Assembly (NCBI RefSeq): GCF_943734655.1
Contig: NC_071355.1
Span: 238,276,027-238,340,026 of the forward strand
Direction: 5' to 3'
Length of the DNA: 64,000 nt
Origin: Sabethes cyaneus
Taxonomy: Eukaryota > Arthropoda > Insecta > Diptera > Culicidae
Positions within the stretch are counted from its first letter, which is position 1, and every line of letters starts with the position of its first letter. Position numbers and translations under genes: made by a program. Shown piece by piece: positions 23,925 through 35,250 of the stretch. The notes under the pieces were generated by a model. That model was not told where the DNA came from and ran no database searches. It saw only the letters and a program-made list of their open reading frames with translations.

Positions 23925-24429
23925 ATTTTTATCATAAAAATTAATATAAGTGTAGAAGTAAAGTAGATAGCCAATTTCTTTTTTCACCAAAAGTTGCGTC
24001 TTATTGAGCCTCAAAAGTCATCTGAAGAAGTGTTTTGCGAGAAATGCAAAATAAAAAAGTTATGGAGGAAAATCGCAAAATAGCAGGGTCACCCTAACTT
24101 GACTCAGCAAAATCGCACTAATATGGAAACGGTTCGAGATAGAAGGATTTCGTCTTCTGCAATATTACTCAAAATGCTTCAAGCTATAAAATTGTTGTAG
24201 TAAATATCGCTCTATCTTGTTTCGTTTTGAAGATAATTTTTGGATCTTGGGTCTTTGGATCTTGGATTTAGGGTCACCCTAAAATAGCTCATGCCAAAAA
24301 AGCGGCATCCTAAATCAAGATTTTGTTGCTAAGACGTAAATAGTCTAAAATCAACGACTACTGAGTAAACAATTTTTTCCACCTAATTTGGCTTTCTGGA
24401 CCATAGTGCATTGTCGTTGTACCCCTGTT

Positions 24430-24780
24430 TGGTCTAATTTTAAAACTAACATCTTTACAAGTCGGACCAGCGAAGGCAATCCATCTCATGGTCCTCAAGA
24501 ATGGACTATAGGCAGTCCTTTTGATAAATTTTAGAAGTTACGTATATCCGCAGGTGCAGCTTGTCAAATATAAACGTTTTTCAGATACTTCAAATTCTTT
24601 GTTACCTTGTCTCTCCGGGGATCTCTGCCGGTCGAACGTGGTATGGTATTTTTCATCATCCGTTACGGCGCAATCGTATTTCGTCAGCAAACTAACGTAG
24701 TGTTTCTTTACCTTCAAATTTTGCTTTGCGTTATGGTTCGCTACTACTTCTGCCTTAAAGCTACTCAAACCAATGCTTTT
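24430..24780 (-). pseudogene. Decayed Tc1/mariner-superfamily transposase fragment
   Basis: The minus-strand translation from about 24740 gives KQNLKVKKHYVSLLTKYDCA followed by VTDDEKYH. This fits the segment of IS630/Tc1/mariner transposases (ITmD37E style in mosquitoes) around the first catalytic Asp (xxDDExY). A frame-shifted stretch at about 24540-24450 resembles the next block (LLPFLR ... GP). The frame is interrupted and the ends are missing. Assignment is by motif memory only. Confidence 0.5.
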
Positions 24781-24859
24781 GTTTGCTTTCGGGATCTAAG
24801 GTTACGCAACTGCGGCCATTTCCGTCAGGTCTTTCGACAACTTCGGTTCTTTTAACAAC

Positions 24860-26780
24860 TTCAGGTTTCGTTTGAAAAAAGCGACCAAACTTTCGAAAGA
24901 GTTTTAGGAGGATTAGCTGCCTTTGCTTTTCTGTCACTTAATAGACAATAGACATTAATAGGGTTTCCTTCCTTCCAAAATCAGACGTTCTTCAAATCAT
25001 TTCAGGACACTACACACTATGGATGTGAGATAATTCAACAGTTCAGCCAACTCACGAGTGGACTGTCCTGGATTTTCGGTGGGAGTCGAAATGATCGATC
25101 TGCGATACGTTTTTTTGCTTGTTCCGCCATGCAGTAAACAAATGAATCATGACAGTAAATGCCTACTGTGATTGTATACTGTGATTGTGTTAGTATCCCT
25201 GAATTTCGTTAGGACAAAATTGATCGTCATAAGAAAAATATTTCTGTCCAATGGTGGGAGGGTACTTGTTCACAGCATATGGTTGTTTTGGCATTTTATC
25301 CTCATGGATTAGCATATGGAAAGGCATTTTATCTTGATTTTATCGATGCATAGTTGTATATTTCTGAATTCCTCTGAACAAGATTCAAACTGTTTTCGTC
25401 CGGAAAAAAAGTGTTTTGTATGAAATCCACTGGCACTTTTCTAACTTTCATGTCACAAAACATCGACAAACCGAGCGTGGCATGAAAAATTTCTCATTTA
25501 TGAGCAACAAAGCAGCTGCTTTTATCACCATTTTTATTTTTAATTTTCATTTATACCCATTTCGAAATAGCAATATCTGTAAATGCAATAGCAATATTGC
25601 AAATTCGAAATAGCAATATCTGTAATGTTTATAGCTTATAGCTCTTGATCAATTTAAAACATTTAAGGCTGTGAAAAGTATGATGTCTTGCAAGTGTTCT
25701 TTGAAGAGACAACCATAAAATCATCAACACTTGTGACGGTTTTCTTTTTGTTTCAAGCGACTCTTGGAAGTCATTATAAATAGATATCGATTAGAATTAC
25801 AAGTTTTAAAAGGATCTTTGGAAATTTTCTTGAAAACCTTCTTTAGTGTGGGCCTCCCTCGCCTTATAAGAGTTTTATGGCTGTTTTATCGTAGTTTTGT
25901 AGAATTACAAGTTTTGAGATCGGTTTTAAGCAGTAAATGCTGGAAACCTCTCCAAGTGCACCTTAAAATTGAAATTGTTACTTGGGAATGTACGGCAGGC
26001 ATAATGGACGTTATATTTTGCACCAACTGCCTTAGTCTAGGGATTATGCCAGTTTCAGCCTGGTTGCTGGTTCGCGAAACGTTGTCCTGTTCATTGGCAT
26101 AAACTGACCAGAAAAAAGGTGGAGTTAGTAGGCAAAAAACAGTTCATAACATAAAGAATGAAAAATGCAGTAATTTAACAATACACATTCCAAGATTATT
26201 TTTTCGAGATTTCGGCTATATACCAAACGGCATTTTGCCAAATGACGGGCTAAATGAGCAGCGCTCGTTTTCATTGTTTTGTGACTGAGAGATAATTGAT
26301 TCGTACTTACAGGAATGCGAATGCGAAGTTCGGTAAATTATGCCTATCATCATTATGCTTATCGTCCATTATGCCTGACGTCCATTATGCCTAACGCCCG
26401 TATGCCAAACGTTGCGCACCCTAGTCTGAAAATAACTTTATTTGATTATTCGTGAGATAGCTTTTGTTACGTTTATCAAATTAGAACTGTTCAAATAAAA
26501 TCTTGGACAAGTAAAAATTCAAATTTTACAATCGCATATAACGGACGCATAAACTGGTTGGCGGGGATTAACTCCAAAATTAACTAGAGTTTAGTCTATC
26601 GTTTTTTGTATTTCACTTCCATAATTCTAATTGGACGAATGAAAAATGTTATCTGCAATCAAAGATTGAAGTACTGAGGATGGTGTTCTTAAAATTGCTA
26701 ATGATACAATCATTTACTATACACTATAAATAAAATTATCCTTATTCTCCTTTTCGATAAAATATTTACCTCATTATTAT
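24860..26780. other. Unassigned AT-rich sequence
   Basis: No supported gene. The part around 26340-26410 carries repeated CATTATGCCTrACG words, a dispersed repeat. 25764-26102 is open but shows no recognisable domain. Confidence 0.35.
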
Positions 26781-28140
26781 TTTTTCTCATCACAACCTTT
26801 GCGCACGGTGGAATTCCACCATCCCGCTAGGTTGCCTTGGTAGCCAGCACCTAGCGATTTTCTACATCTTCTGTAGTCCCACCCGTTGTCATCACCTTTG
26901 TTATTCCCGCTGCGCTAGCTTTTCATCTTCTTTACCACCAGCTCACTGCTATGTAGGCTAGCACACTCAACAACCTGACCGGCAAACTTTTCCTCCTCCC
27001 GGAACATCCAGAAACCGATCCCCGTGCCGCTGCGAAATACGGATAGCGAAGCGGAAAGACGAAGGTACGAATACTAATTCACCACAGCAGCTACATATTT
27101 TTTCCTCACACTTCCAAAAGCGCTCATTTCCTTTCTCAAATAGGTCCTTGAGCCCCTCTTAACCTCCAACCTCGCACACTTTCGTATCCCATTTATATGT
27201 AAAACTCTCATTTAAATATTTTCCCTGAGATCGCAACTTTCTTTCGTGCCATCGCAGAACGGAATATTTTTCCAGGCTTTATCCCTCAGAAACTCTTCGC
27301 CTCACTCCTCTTAACTCCCCAACCCATCCACATAACTAACCACACTAGCAAAAGTCCGTCGGAAAATAGTGCGGAAAAAAGTGCAAAAGCAGAAAAATAT
27401 ATATTTCGCTCTAGCCTTCCTTCCAACCAACGAATGTGCCAGTGCAGGAAACCTGAGCTTCTTCGTCCTTTTTCCTCATTGGAACCGCACATCTCGCAGG
27501 AGCAGCTTTTTTTTCTCCCGTTACGAACATAAAATTTCGCCCCGTTTCACGATCTCGACGAAAGACCGTCCGTACATACAAACACAGACACACTCACACA
27601 CGGCCAGCCCAGCTTCCTTCGCTCTACCGACCAGCCCAGCCTATCGAGAACGTCGACGTCGTCGACGACGACGACAACGACTCACACAGCATCAGCTTAG
27701 CGTCGTCGGAAGGAAAGTATATTTGAGTTTTGCATTTTTTCCGTTTTCGTTGAATACCCCGTCGTTTTTCATCCCATCCGGCCGGCCCGGCCGGTCGTCC
27801 CTTCCTCGTTCGCAGAGCAGCGCACTAAAGTTGGTGGTGGGCCGGATCCACTTTCCGAAAGGTACAACAAGAAGTATCCTTATGCTAATGTGATCTGCTC
27901 TGGTGGTGGAAAATGCAGGCGAAGCAGGCGGACGGTGGGGGAAAACAGGGGCGAAGCAGAAAAATAACCTGCCATAAAATATTCAACTCCGGATGGTCCA
28001 GCAGCCAGACTTTAGATAAAAGATTAGACAAGGGTCGAGTCGCTCGTCTTCTTTCGGTTGAGGAGCCCTGCTTGTCTGCCTGTCAAGCGGTATTATGCTA
28101 ATACGTCATCCGAATGGAAATAGTTTTCAGGATATGGGTA
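26781..28140. other. Unique, more GC-rich segment; no gene recognised
   Basis: This has few repeat words and several open frames on both strands (the longest about 174 codons on + at 27369-27893). That frame is low-complexity (arginine and serine rich over a CGACGACGACGA-type run near 27645-27690) and has no domain. It could be a UTR or regulatory segment of an unseen gene. Nothing proves transcription. Confidence 0.35.
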
Positions 28141-28344
28141 GTAAGTGCGGGGGGCTTTGAAAATTCGAAAGATTATTACGAATTTTTTTTATTCATGTCA
28201 AAATACTGAACGAATTTTTTTGTAGATCCATTACTTGTGGTGATGTGGCCTCTACTAAGCATCCTCTTGTTCGCACGCATAATACAGACTATCGCCGTAG
28301 TTTTGACATTAAATCAATCCTTGATCGACTTAGCAATTTTCGTA

Positions 28345-28729
28345 ATGATGTTGAAATGTCCCTTTATGTGAACCGATTCCGGATTGGCAGAATTCTCGAT
28401 GCCTAACAGCGCGTAGCATGACCTACACCTGCAGCAAAGTAACAGATGTGTCCACAGTCGATGATTTGTTTAAAAAATTTACCATGTTTCAAACGAATTT
28501 AAAAAATTGGACAAAACTATCTAAAAAACCATGCGGCAGTCCCCCAAGAAATATCGGAATATCTTCGGAACCACGTGACACATGGTCACGATCGGCGAGA
28601 ATTATGAAAAGGAAAAAGATTTTCGGAAAAGAGTTCTAATTTGGTAAAAAATATTTAAATATAAAAAAGTGATGGCCATTTTAGTGAATTTTGCATTGCT
28701 AGAAACGATGTGGACCTTAGAGGGGTTAA
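28345..28729. mobile_element. Diverged half copy of the TTAA palindromic element
   Basis: From about TGAAATGTCCC (28351) to GGACCTTAGAGGGG (ending 28725) plus TTAA (28726-28729), the sequence follows the right arm of the palindrome at 48.88-49.35 kb with many substitutions (for example GCAGCAAAGTAACAGATGTG and GATGGCCATTTTAGTGAATT). Only one arm is recognisable. The outer end keeps the same CCCCTCTAAGG tip and TTAA boundary. Confidence 0.7.
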
Positions 28730-29440
28730 TGAGAGCACCTTCTTGTTTTCCGATTCAATTATATTATACCAATAGTTGCGCTAATGTTCCCTTTATTAAG
28801 TTTGGTGTTCCTTTAATTATGTTATTCTGTATACATTTCTAGGTTGCTAGGTGAAAAACATTGTAGCGCAACTATAGAAACGATTTCGCACGATTTCGAA
28901 CGAATCGAATATGTTGATAGCACATAATTTTCGGTGTGCTAAACTGATTTCTCATGTGTTTTTCTTATATCGGTATTTCGGATTTCCACTACCTGTTTCG
29001 CAATGGTCACGTAACCAAACACGTCCTCAAATCGTACGCGAGCTCGAATGATAGTGATCGCACCACCTGCCTCGGTGGATCCAGATAGTTTCGTTTCCAT
29101 TAACAACTCCTTCCTGTAACACTTGTGGATGACGCAGAGGATTCTCGTTCTCTAGTAGCTGCAAGTGTCGGACTAAAATTCCTTTTCGTCTCAAATTGAC
29201 TATTGATCATCATAAAAAAATAGATCACTAGAAAATGCACACTGTGAATGATCTGCTACTCCCAAGCATCATTCTGATGGTTCTGCAATTTCAGCTGATC
29301 AAGATCAATCGCGAGGAACTGCTAACCTCTCACTGCTAACCACTCACTGCTTAAAGGTTTTTTTTCACCCGGATAATCGAGTCCAACCTGTATGTATCCT
29401 GAAATATGAGGTTTAGAAAAAAATATGAAGTTTAGAAAAA
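28730..29440. other. Unassigned AT-rich sequence
   Basis: No gene, repeat array or element end is recognisable here. Confidence 0.3.
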
Positions 29441-29444
29441 ATAA

Positions 29445-30000
29445 CACATTTTCAAAGAAAATTACCCAAGGAATCCAAAAAAATATTACTTGTTAGCAGC
29501 AGTGCTGCCAAATACTCTTTCATTTGATTTGGAAAATAAATTAACATTTTTCTCTCAATGAGCTCAAACCCATCGTACTTGTTTACTTTTACTAGCCGAG
29601 AGCCGGGATGACTCTTGCCGTATCAAGAATTCCTCGGTCCTGGGCTACTCGTCGCCAATTTGTTGCGCGTCTCGACACACGCAAGTCGGCTTTAACCTGG
29701 TCGATCCATCTAGCACTTTGCGCCCTTCTATTCCTGCTGCCGGCGGGGTTCTTGAAGAGAACGGATTTCACTGCACAGTCGTCCGGCATCCTTGCGACGA
29801 GGCTGGCCCACCGTAGTCTGCCAACTTTCGCCCATCGTATTTCCTAGATCAATTACACAACACAAGAATCATTTATCAGCACGAGGTGTTCCGTGCCGAT
29901 CCCAAGATACAGTGTTTTGAAGCAAGCTATCCACAATTTCTCATGTACAACCAAGAAAATTATATCTTCTTGAACCAGTGAGTCTCTGTGTAGTGTAAAA
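29445..30000. mobile_element. Diverged foldback relative of 36.93-37.68 kb, interrupted by a retrotransposon tail
   Basis: ACATTTTCAAAGAAAATTAC ... CAGTGCTGCCAAATA ... CCCATCGTA on the left corresponds to the left arm of the foldback at 36.93 kb. After the insertion (29578-29830) the sequence resumes with CATCGTATTTCCTAGAT, then GTTTTGAAGCAAGC and a GTGAGTCTCTGTG block that matches the interior of the same family in inverted orientation. It is old and incomplete. Confidence 0.55.
29578..29830 (-). mobile_element. 5'-truncated non-LTR retrotransposon tail (ORF2 C-terminus)
   Basis: On the minus strand, about 29830-29592 encodes a tail of the type KSVLFKNPAGSRNRRAQSAR followed by WIDQVKADLRVSRRATNWRR, ending in a stop at 29592. 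This GSRxRxAQxxRWxDQVxxDL pattern is the extreme C-terminus of a group of insect non-LTR ORF2 proteins. One frameshift lies upstream. The block is bounded by CCCATCGTA at 29569-29577 and 29831-29839, a 9-bp direct repeat consistent with target-primed insertion. Part of the match at the 5' junction may be microhomology. Confidence 0.75.
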
Positions 30001-30639
30001 ATATTTTACTTTATCATGTTTACTCGAGCATATTCACAGTAAATACCAAAAATTTTCATAACAATTGCCAACTTTTCAGTCATTACTCCTTCCAAACACT
30101 ATAGAGACTGGAGAGACTTTCGATTCTAGTATTGCCCCACCATGATCCCAAGATTAGATTAGATTACCTAACTCTTGCAGCAAACAAGCAATTTTTTGTG
30201 AGAAGGCAGTTTTCTCAGTTATTGCTCCTACCTGAAAAATTGCACGCTTTGTGTTAAAATTGAATTGGAAATTTCAACACAGTTTTCAAATATCGCAGAT
30301 GGGCCGCAAGGTAACGATTTAGGGCCACTGCTCTTTACCCCCTTCCTTAATGTTGTATCACTGGTACTCTCAGACGGTTGCCGCAAACTTCATACGGAAG
30401 ACGTCAAACGTGTTTCCGAAATTTCCTGGCCGTCAAAAGTGTAGCGTTATCTGGTTTTATCTGTTATCTACTTTGCTTTGTGAGTCCATGTCTAACTAAC
30501 CTCTACGTAGAGTAACGTGGTTGCGTACCTTAGGAATTATTTTGGACATTGCATTTTCGTTTAGACTGTACTACAATTGCACTACAATGAAATGATTGTG
30601 AATGCGAGCGAATCGACAGCCAATGAATTCCGGAATACT

Positions 30640-31010
30640 CAAAATCTAGTAGCCAAAAGACGTGCCCGGAAGTTGCACAATGACAAGGTAACTAAAGGTA
30701 ACTAAAACCCATGTTTTCAAACCCTAAAATCAAGCAGAATTCCAAAATTTACATGAAAAAGTGCCTGATAAGAGATATTTTTCGTACATTAATGCTCGGA
30801 CCTGTAAAGTTTTGGTCTGATTTGACAAGCGGCAACTACAGAGGAAGAGTACTACAGTGGTGTCGAGACAACAACAACGGGATGGATTTCTAAAAATTGA
30901 GAAATATTGTTGAACAGAATTTGAAGAAGAGTGGAAAGGTGATTAGAGATACAACACAGATAAAGAGATGGTGGAGAAATGGCCGCTCATGTTAGCCAAC
31001 AGAATGACTA
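30640..31010 (+). pseudogene. Decayed Tc1/mariner-superfamily transposase, C-terminal part
   Basis: The plus-strand frame 30711-30893 reads KIYMKKCLIRDIFRTLM, then LGPVKFWSDLTSGNYRGRVL. This is the block around the second catalytic Asp in IS630/Tc1/mariner (mosquito ITmD37E-like) transposases, usually FWPDLA. About 30905-30990, after a frameshift, reads NLKKSGKVIRDTTQIKRWWR, typical of the C-terminal end. The N-terminal DNA-binding region is missing, apart from a possible fragment near 30640. It is the same superfamily as the relic at 24.5 kb, which covers the first-Asp block. Confidence 0.6.
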
Positions 31011-31775
31011 AAATATGATGAGAAACAGTCGAAATTTCATCAAAACCAAATCGGAATATTTTTTTTTGGTAATTTTTCGAGTATTGAAAAAAAAATCGCG
31101 TTCGGATCGGGTAGGGGCTCTTATTTTTTTTAAACCGGGTACGAGTCGGGTTCGGGTTTTTCAATTTTCTTACCCGTTAAACATTTAAAATCAATAAAAA
31201 ATTGCGTACAAAATCATTGAGCGGCACTAATCTTTGCGTGCGTTTTTCAACAGATCATTAGATTTCGCAACCCGTAAGGGATAGATAAATACTATAACTT
31301 TTTAATGAAACGTCGGACCGCAAAACAATTTAATAGCGATCTACAAAGTGATTTTACAAAGAAGCGTAATAGTGAACGAATCGATTCAGCCGTCTCCGAG
31401 AAACAGACGGGAAAAGTTAAACGTCACACACATTCATACACACATCACACTCACGTAGATATTATTTAGTCCATCGAACCTTCTCCATTGGTATATGAGC
31501 CGCTCCGAATTATAGTGGTCTATAGACCATTTAGTTAATTTTACAGGAGACGCAATTGTCTGAGAAACTCTATAATAAATTCTATACAATTATTTTCTCC
31601 AAATCAAGTGGTCTAATGTGTAGTGTATAAAGTGATTCAGCATGAGAATACATAACAATCCCAACTTTTGTCAAAATATACGATTTATTCACACCAATGT
31701 ACATAGACCACATATGATTTCATATATATTTTCACCGTAATCCCCAAAACGTTCCGCAACATAGTGGTCTATATC
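31011..31775. other. Unassigned AT-rich sequence
   Basis: No gene or named element. GTGGTCTATAGACCA-like words recur at about 31517, 31610 and 31758. Confidence 0.3.
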
Positions 31776-32060
31776 CAAGGAATTTGTAAATGGCTGTATC
31801 TTGCGCAGCTGACCATCTAGCAAGTTGCAGTCTTTGGGAAGGTTATTTAAATGACTGCCAGCTTCAAGGTGGTATGCAAAATAGCGCAGAATTGTCTCAC
31901 TACGTGGCGCCAGTGTATATGTAATATTCATATACAGGCTGTATCTTTCGCTGCTATCTAGAAAGTTGCGGTCTTCGGGAAGGTTATTCCAATGACTACC
32001 AGCTTTAAGATAATATCAAAAAAGTACAGAATTGTCTCACTACTACAAGGTTATGAGACA
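31776..32060. repeat. Tandem duplication, two ~145-bp units
   Basis: GGCTGTATCTTGCGCAGCTG ... GGGAAGGTTATTTAAATGAC ... CAGAATTGTCTCACTAC (about 31791-31903) is repeated as GGCTGTATCTTTCGCTGCTA ... GGGAAGGTTATTCCAATGAC ... CAGAATTGTCTCACTAC (about 31938-32044), with moderate divergence. Confidence 0.8.
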
Positions 32061-32254
32061 TAGTTAACTTCAACTTTTTTCTAGCTACGTTAACTGCCTG
32101 TAAAAATCCATCTTCCATCTATTAATGGTACTTCTAAGAAGGCCAGAAAAATCCCACCAACTCACTTAATCTATTGGTCTCAGTCACGTGAACACATTCT
32201 CAGTTACTTTCTAAACATTTTGCACGGCTCATGAAAAATTGTATAATCAAAGAA

Positions 32255-32406
32255 AATTCGGTACCAACTTTTCAAAAGGGCCAATCTCAAAATGTAAACA
32301 AACTGAGCGAGGGTTATTTTCTGCTGGACTAGCATAGGAAAAGAAACCCTCACTCGGTTTGTTTACACTTTGCAGATTGGCCCTTTTGAAAAGTTGGTGT
32401 CGAATT
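32255..32406. repeat. 152-bp hairpin, ~66-bp arms
   Basis: CCAACTTTTCAAAAGGGCCA and TGTAAACAAACTGAG on the left are mirrored by CTCGGTTTGTTTACA and TGGCCCTTTTGAAAAGTTGG on the right, with a short unpaired centre around CTGGACTAGCAT. It could be a small MITE. No convincing target duplication was found. Confidence 0.8.
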
Positions 32407-32557
32407 GTTGCATTTTTTCACTAATTCTTTTAAATCGAAACTTGCAACAACTTAATAGGCAATTATGTCACATAAATAAACAAATAAATAAATGGTAAAT
32501 AGTAAAATGTTAACTAATTTCTTAACTAGTTAAATAGCAACTGTAACCTAAACACTA

Positions 32558-34662
32558 GAGTGTCCCAAAATAGCACTATGTCAGAAAATCCGGGGGCTCA
32601 CCCCTCAAATGATAGCTTAGGGTGCCACAATAAAACTTTTATATGACGTCAACATTGGTTGCCGCGATTTAGGGGTCGCACATTTGAGTTTTATGAAAAA
32701 ATGGCATTTTCAGGAGTAAATTCAAAATAATATTTTTAGAAATGTTATAATAGATGAAACAAGGTACCTAACTATTTTTTTCACAATCATTGGGATCTCA
32801 TACATTCATAAAAAAATTATGGTGGCATGTCTGGAGTCATATTTGGTTGCAAAAATTTATTGAATTTGTCAAAAATTTAAAATTTTCGAAATTTCATTTA
32901 AATAAACGTCAAAACAGGGTATCGAACACTATCTCAGAGTAACGTACTTATACTGTATAGATGGGAAATTTTATGACGAACAACTTTGCCGAAGAAAGTA
33001 TGGACGTATCTTTAAATCTCGCTGAGGTATTCACGTTTTTCTGAAGGCGGGACCAAACATATTTTCGTAAGTTTCAAATTTTAGTAGTTCCACGTCAAAA
33101 AGGTAAATGATAAAACTTGAAGTATGTCTTTCAAACGTTACCTACGTGTTGGATAGGAAGAAATATGCACCTTCCACAGAATTTGGCACCATTTAGGCTC
33201 AAGAATCACTTTAAAAAAGGGCGTATTTATTTTAATAGGTACTATGTTTGAAAAATTGTATCTCTCGAAACTAGGGTTGCTGCAAAATGATGCCTAAGCG
33301 TGAGTTGTAGAAAATTGATTTTTCAAACTGAAAAAATAAACACTGAAATTTTTTTTGACCCTTTTTGTACTATCAGTAGATGGTAGAATCAGCAAGGTGT
33401 ATTCAGGCAAATATTAATTCTAGTTGTTAACATGGTAATATAACGCGGATAACATATGAAAACGGCACGTTTATAATAAAAATATAAAATATTTTAAACT
33501 TTTTTTTAATATCCTAAATACGGCTGCATTTAGAAGCTAATTACAACACAAGTGAACGTGAACGTATAGAAGCTAATTACGACAACACGTGTTGTCAAGC
33601 ACATATGAAGTTGTTCTAAAATTCAAATTACATATATGTATAACGAGAAATATAAGAATAGTAATAAGAAATATAATAAAAATCTTAGGTTACAAAATAT
33701 TCATAAAAGTCGTTGTTCTACAAAATCCTTTGATAAATGTTGCTCCATTTCAGAAAAAGTCTCAAAATGTATCAAATCACCACTATTTTTCCAAAAATAA
33801 ATCGAGGTTACCATTTCCTGAATATTTTAATTTTACATTTTTTCCTGACTTTGGAGCATAGTAAATTTTTTTTCAGTCTTTATTTTTTCATGTTTAAAAT
33901 TCATTTTTCAAAAACTCACGCTTAGGCTTCATTATGGAGCAAACCTAGTTTCAGGAGATACAATTTCTCAAACATAGCACCTATTAAAATAAATACGCCC
34001 TTTTTAGAAGTGATACTTGAGCCTAAATGGTGCCAAATTTTTTGGAAGGTGCATGTTTCCTCTTATCAAAAACGTAAGTGACGTTTAGAGTAAACAGTTC
34101 AAGTTTTTTCATTTACCTCTTGCACCTGAAACTGCTAAAATTTGAAAATTACAGAAATGTGATTGGTTCCGCCTTCAGAAAACGGTGAATATCTCAGCGA
34201 GATTTAAAGATACATCCTTACTTTCTTCGGCAAAGTTGTTCGTCATAAAATTTCCCATCTATACAGTATAGCTACGTTGCTCTAAGACACTGTTTGATAC
34301 CCTGTTTTGACGTTTAATTAAATGAAATTTCGAAAATTTTAAATTTTTGCCAAATTCAATAAATTTTTGTAACCAAATATGACTCCAGACATGCCACCAT
34401 AACTTTTTTATGGATGTATTAGGTCCCAATGATTGTGAAAACAATAGTTAGGTACCTTGTTTCATCTATTATAACATTTCTAAAAATATTATTTTGAATT
34501 TACTCCTGAAAAATGCCATTTTTCCATAAAACTCAAATGTGCGACCCCTAAATCGCGGCAACCAATGTTGACGTCATATAAAAGTTTTGTTGTGACACCC
34601 TAAGCTATCATTTGAGGGGTGAGCCCCCGGGTTTTCTGACATAGTGCTATTTTGGGACACTC
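32558..34662. mobile_element. 2.1-kb palindromic element with ~800-bp terminal inverted arms and TA flanks
   Basis: The outer ends are GAGTGTCCCAAAATAGCAC on the left and its reverse complement on the right, both bordered by TA (32556-32557 and 34663-34664). The arms run from 32558 to about 33356 and from about 33862 to 34662, in mirrored order: GCGACCCCTAAATCGCGGCA, CATGCCACCATAA, GTTTTGACGTTTA, TTGCCGAAGAAAGTA, CCGCCTTCAGA, GTGCCAAATT, CCTAAGCGTGAGTT. The ~500 bp loop is AT-rich and non-coding. TA duplication suggests Tc1/mariner-type mobilisation, but two bases are weak evidence. No transposase is present. Confidence 0.85.
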
Positions 34663-35161
34663 TACTAAACACCCTTTCCAAAGAAAGTAACTTCTTATAG
34701 TTATTACTAAGACACTAGCGCCACCCATTGAGTATATTCTTAATTATTTCCATACCATCTTAAAGGTAAGAGTAATTTTATAATTTGTGTCATAAAAATC
34801 CCTTTGTTATAGCTTTTTCACTGGATGATGATTTAAAAAAAATTCTTCATCCGGTTAATCGAGTCTAAAATCCGGATAATCTTGTACGACGAGGTAGGAG
34901 AGGTAGCCTCTCAGTTGGCCTCGAGGTACGATGCTGATCTAATAAGCTAGTCGTCGTATATTCGAATCTCCGCTGGGAGGCACTGTTAGAGTCAATAATC
35001 AATAGTCGCAGCAACTTGTCCTGCAATTGTCCTGTACTGTAACAGGTGGCTGCGAAGTTTGTCGTAAAAAAACAGAAGGTCAAGTTTCGATAACGGAATG
35101 AAAATCAGGAAAATATTGAGATAGAGATGAAATAGACAATAAAGTGAAGAACAAAGATAAC

Positions 35162-35234
35162 TACACTGTTACACTTAGATTTGTGTAAGAATTAATAAGA
35201 TGTATTCTTACACAAATCTATGTGTAACAGTGTA
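35162..35234. repeat. 73-bp hairpin (31-bp arms, one mismatch)
   Basis: TACACTGTTACAC.TAGATTT and the following TGTAAGAAT at 35162-35192 are mirrored at 35204-35234 around an 11-nt loop (TAATAAGATGT). It sits just before the truncated 5' side of the second Helentron-like copy and may mark the rearrangement that truncated it. Confidence 0.9.
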
Positions 35235-35250
35235 ACAGGGGCATTAGCCC

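Noticed and set aside
27369..27893. 174-codon plus-strand frame
   Set aside because: Low-complexity and arginine/serine-rich over CGACGA-type repeats, with no domain and no supported splice or start context.
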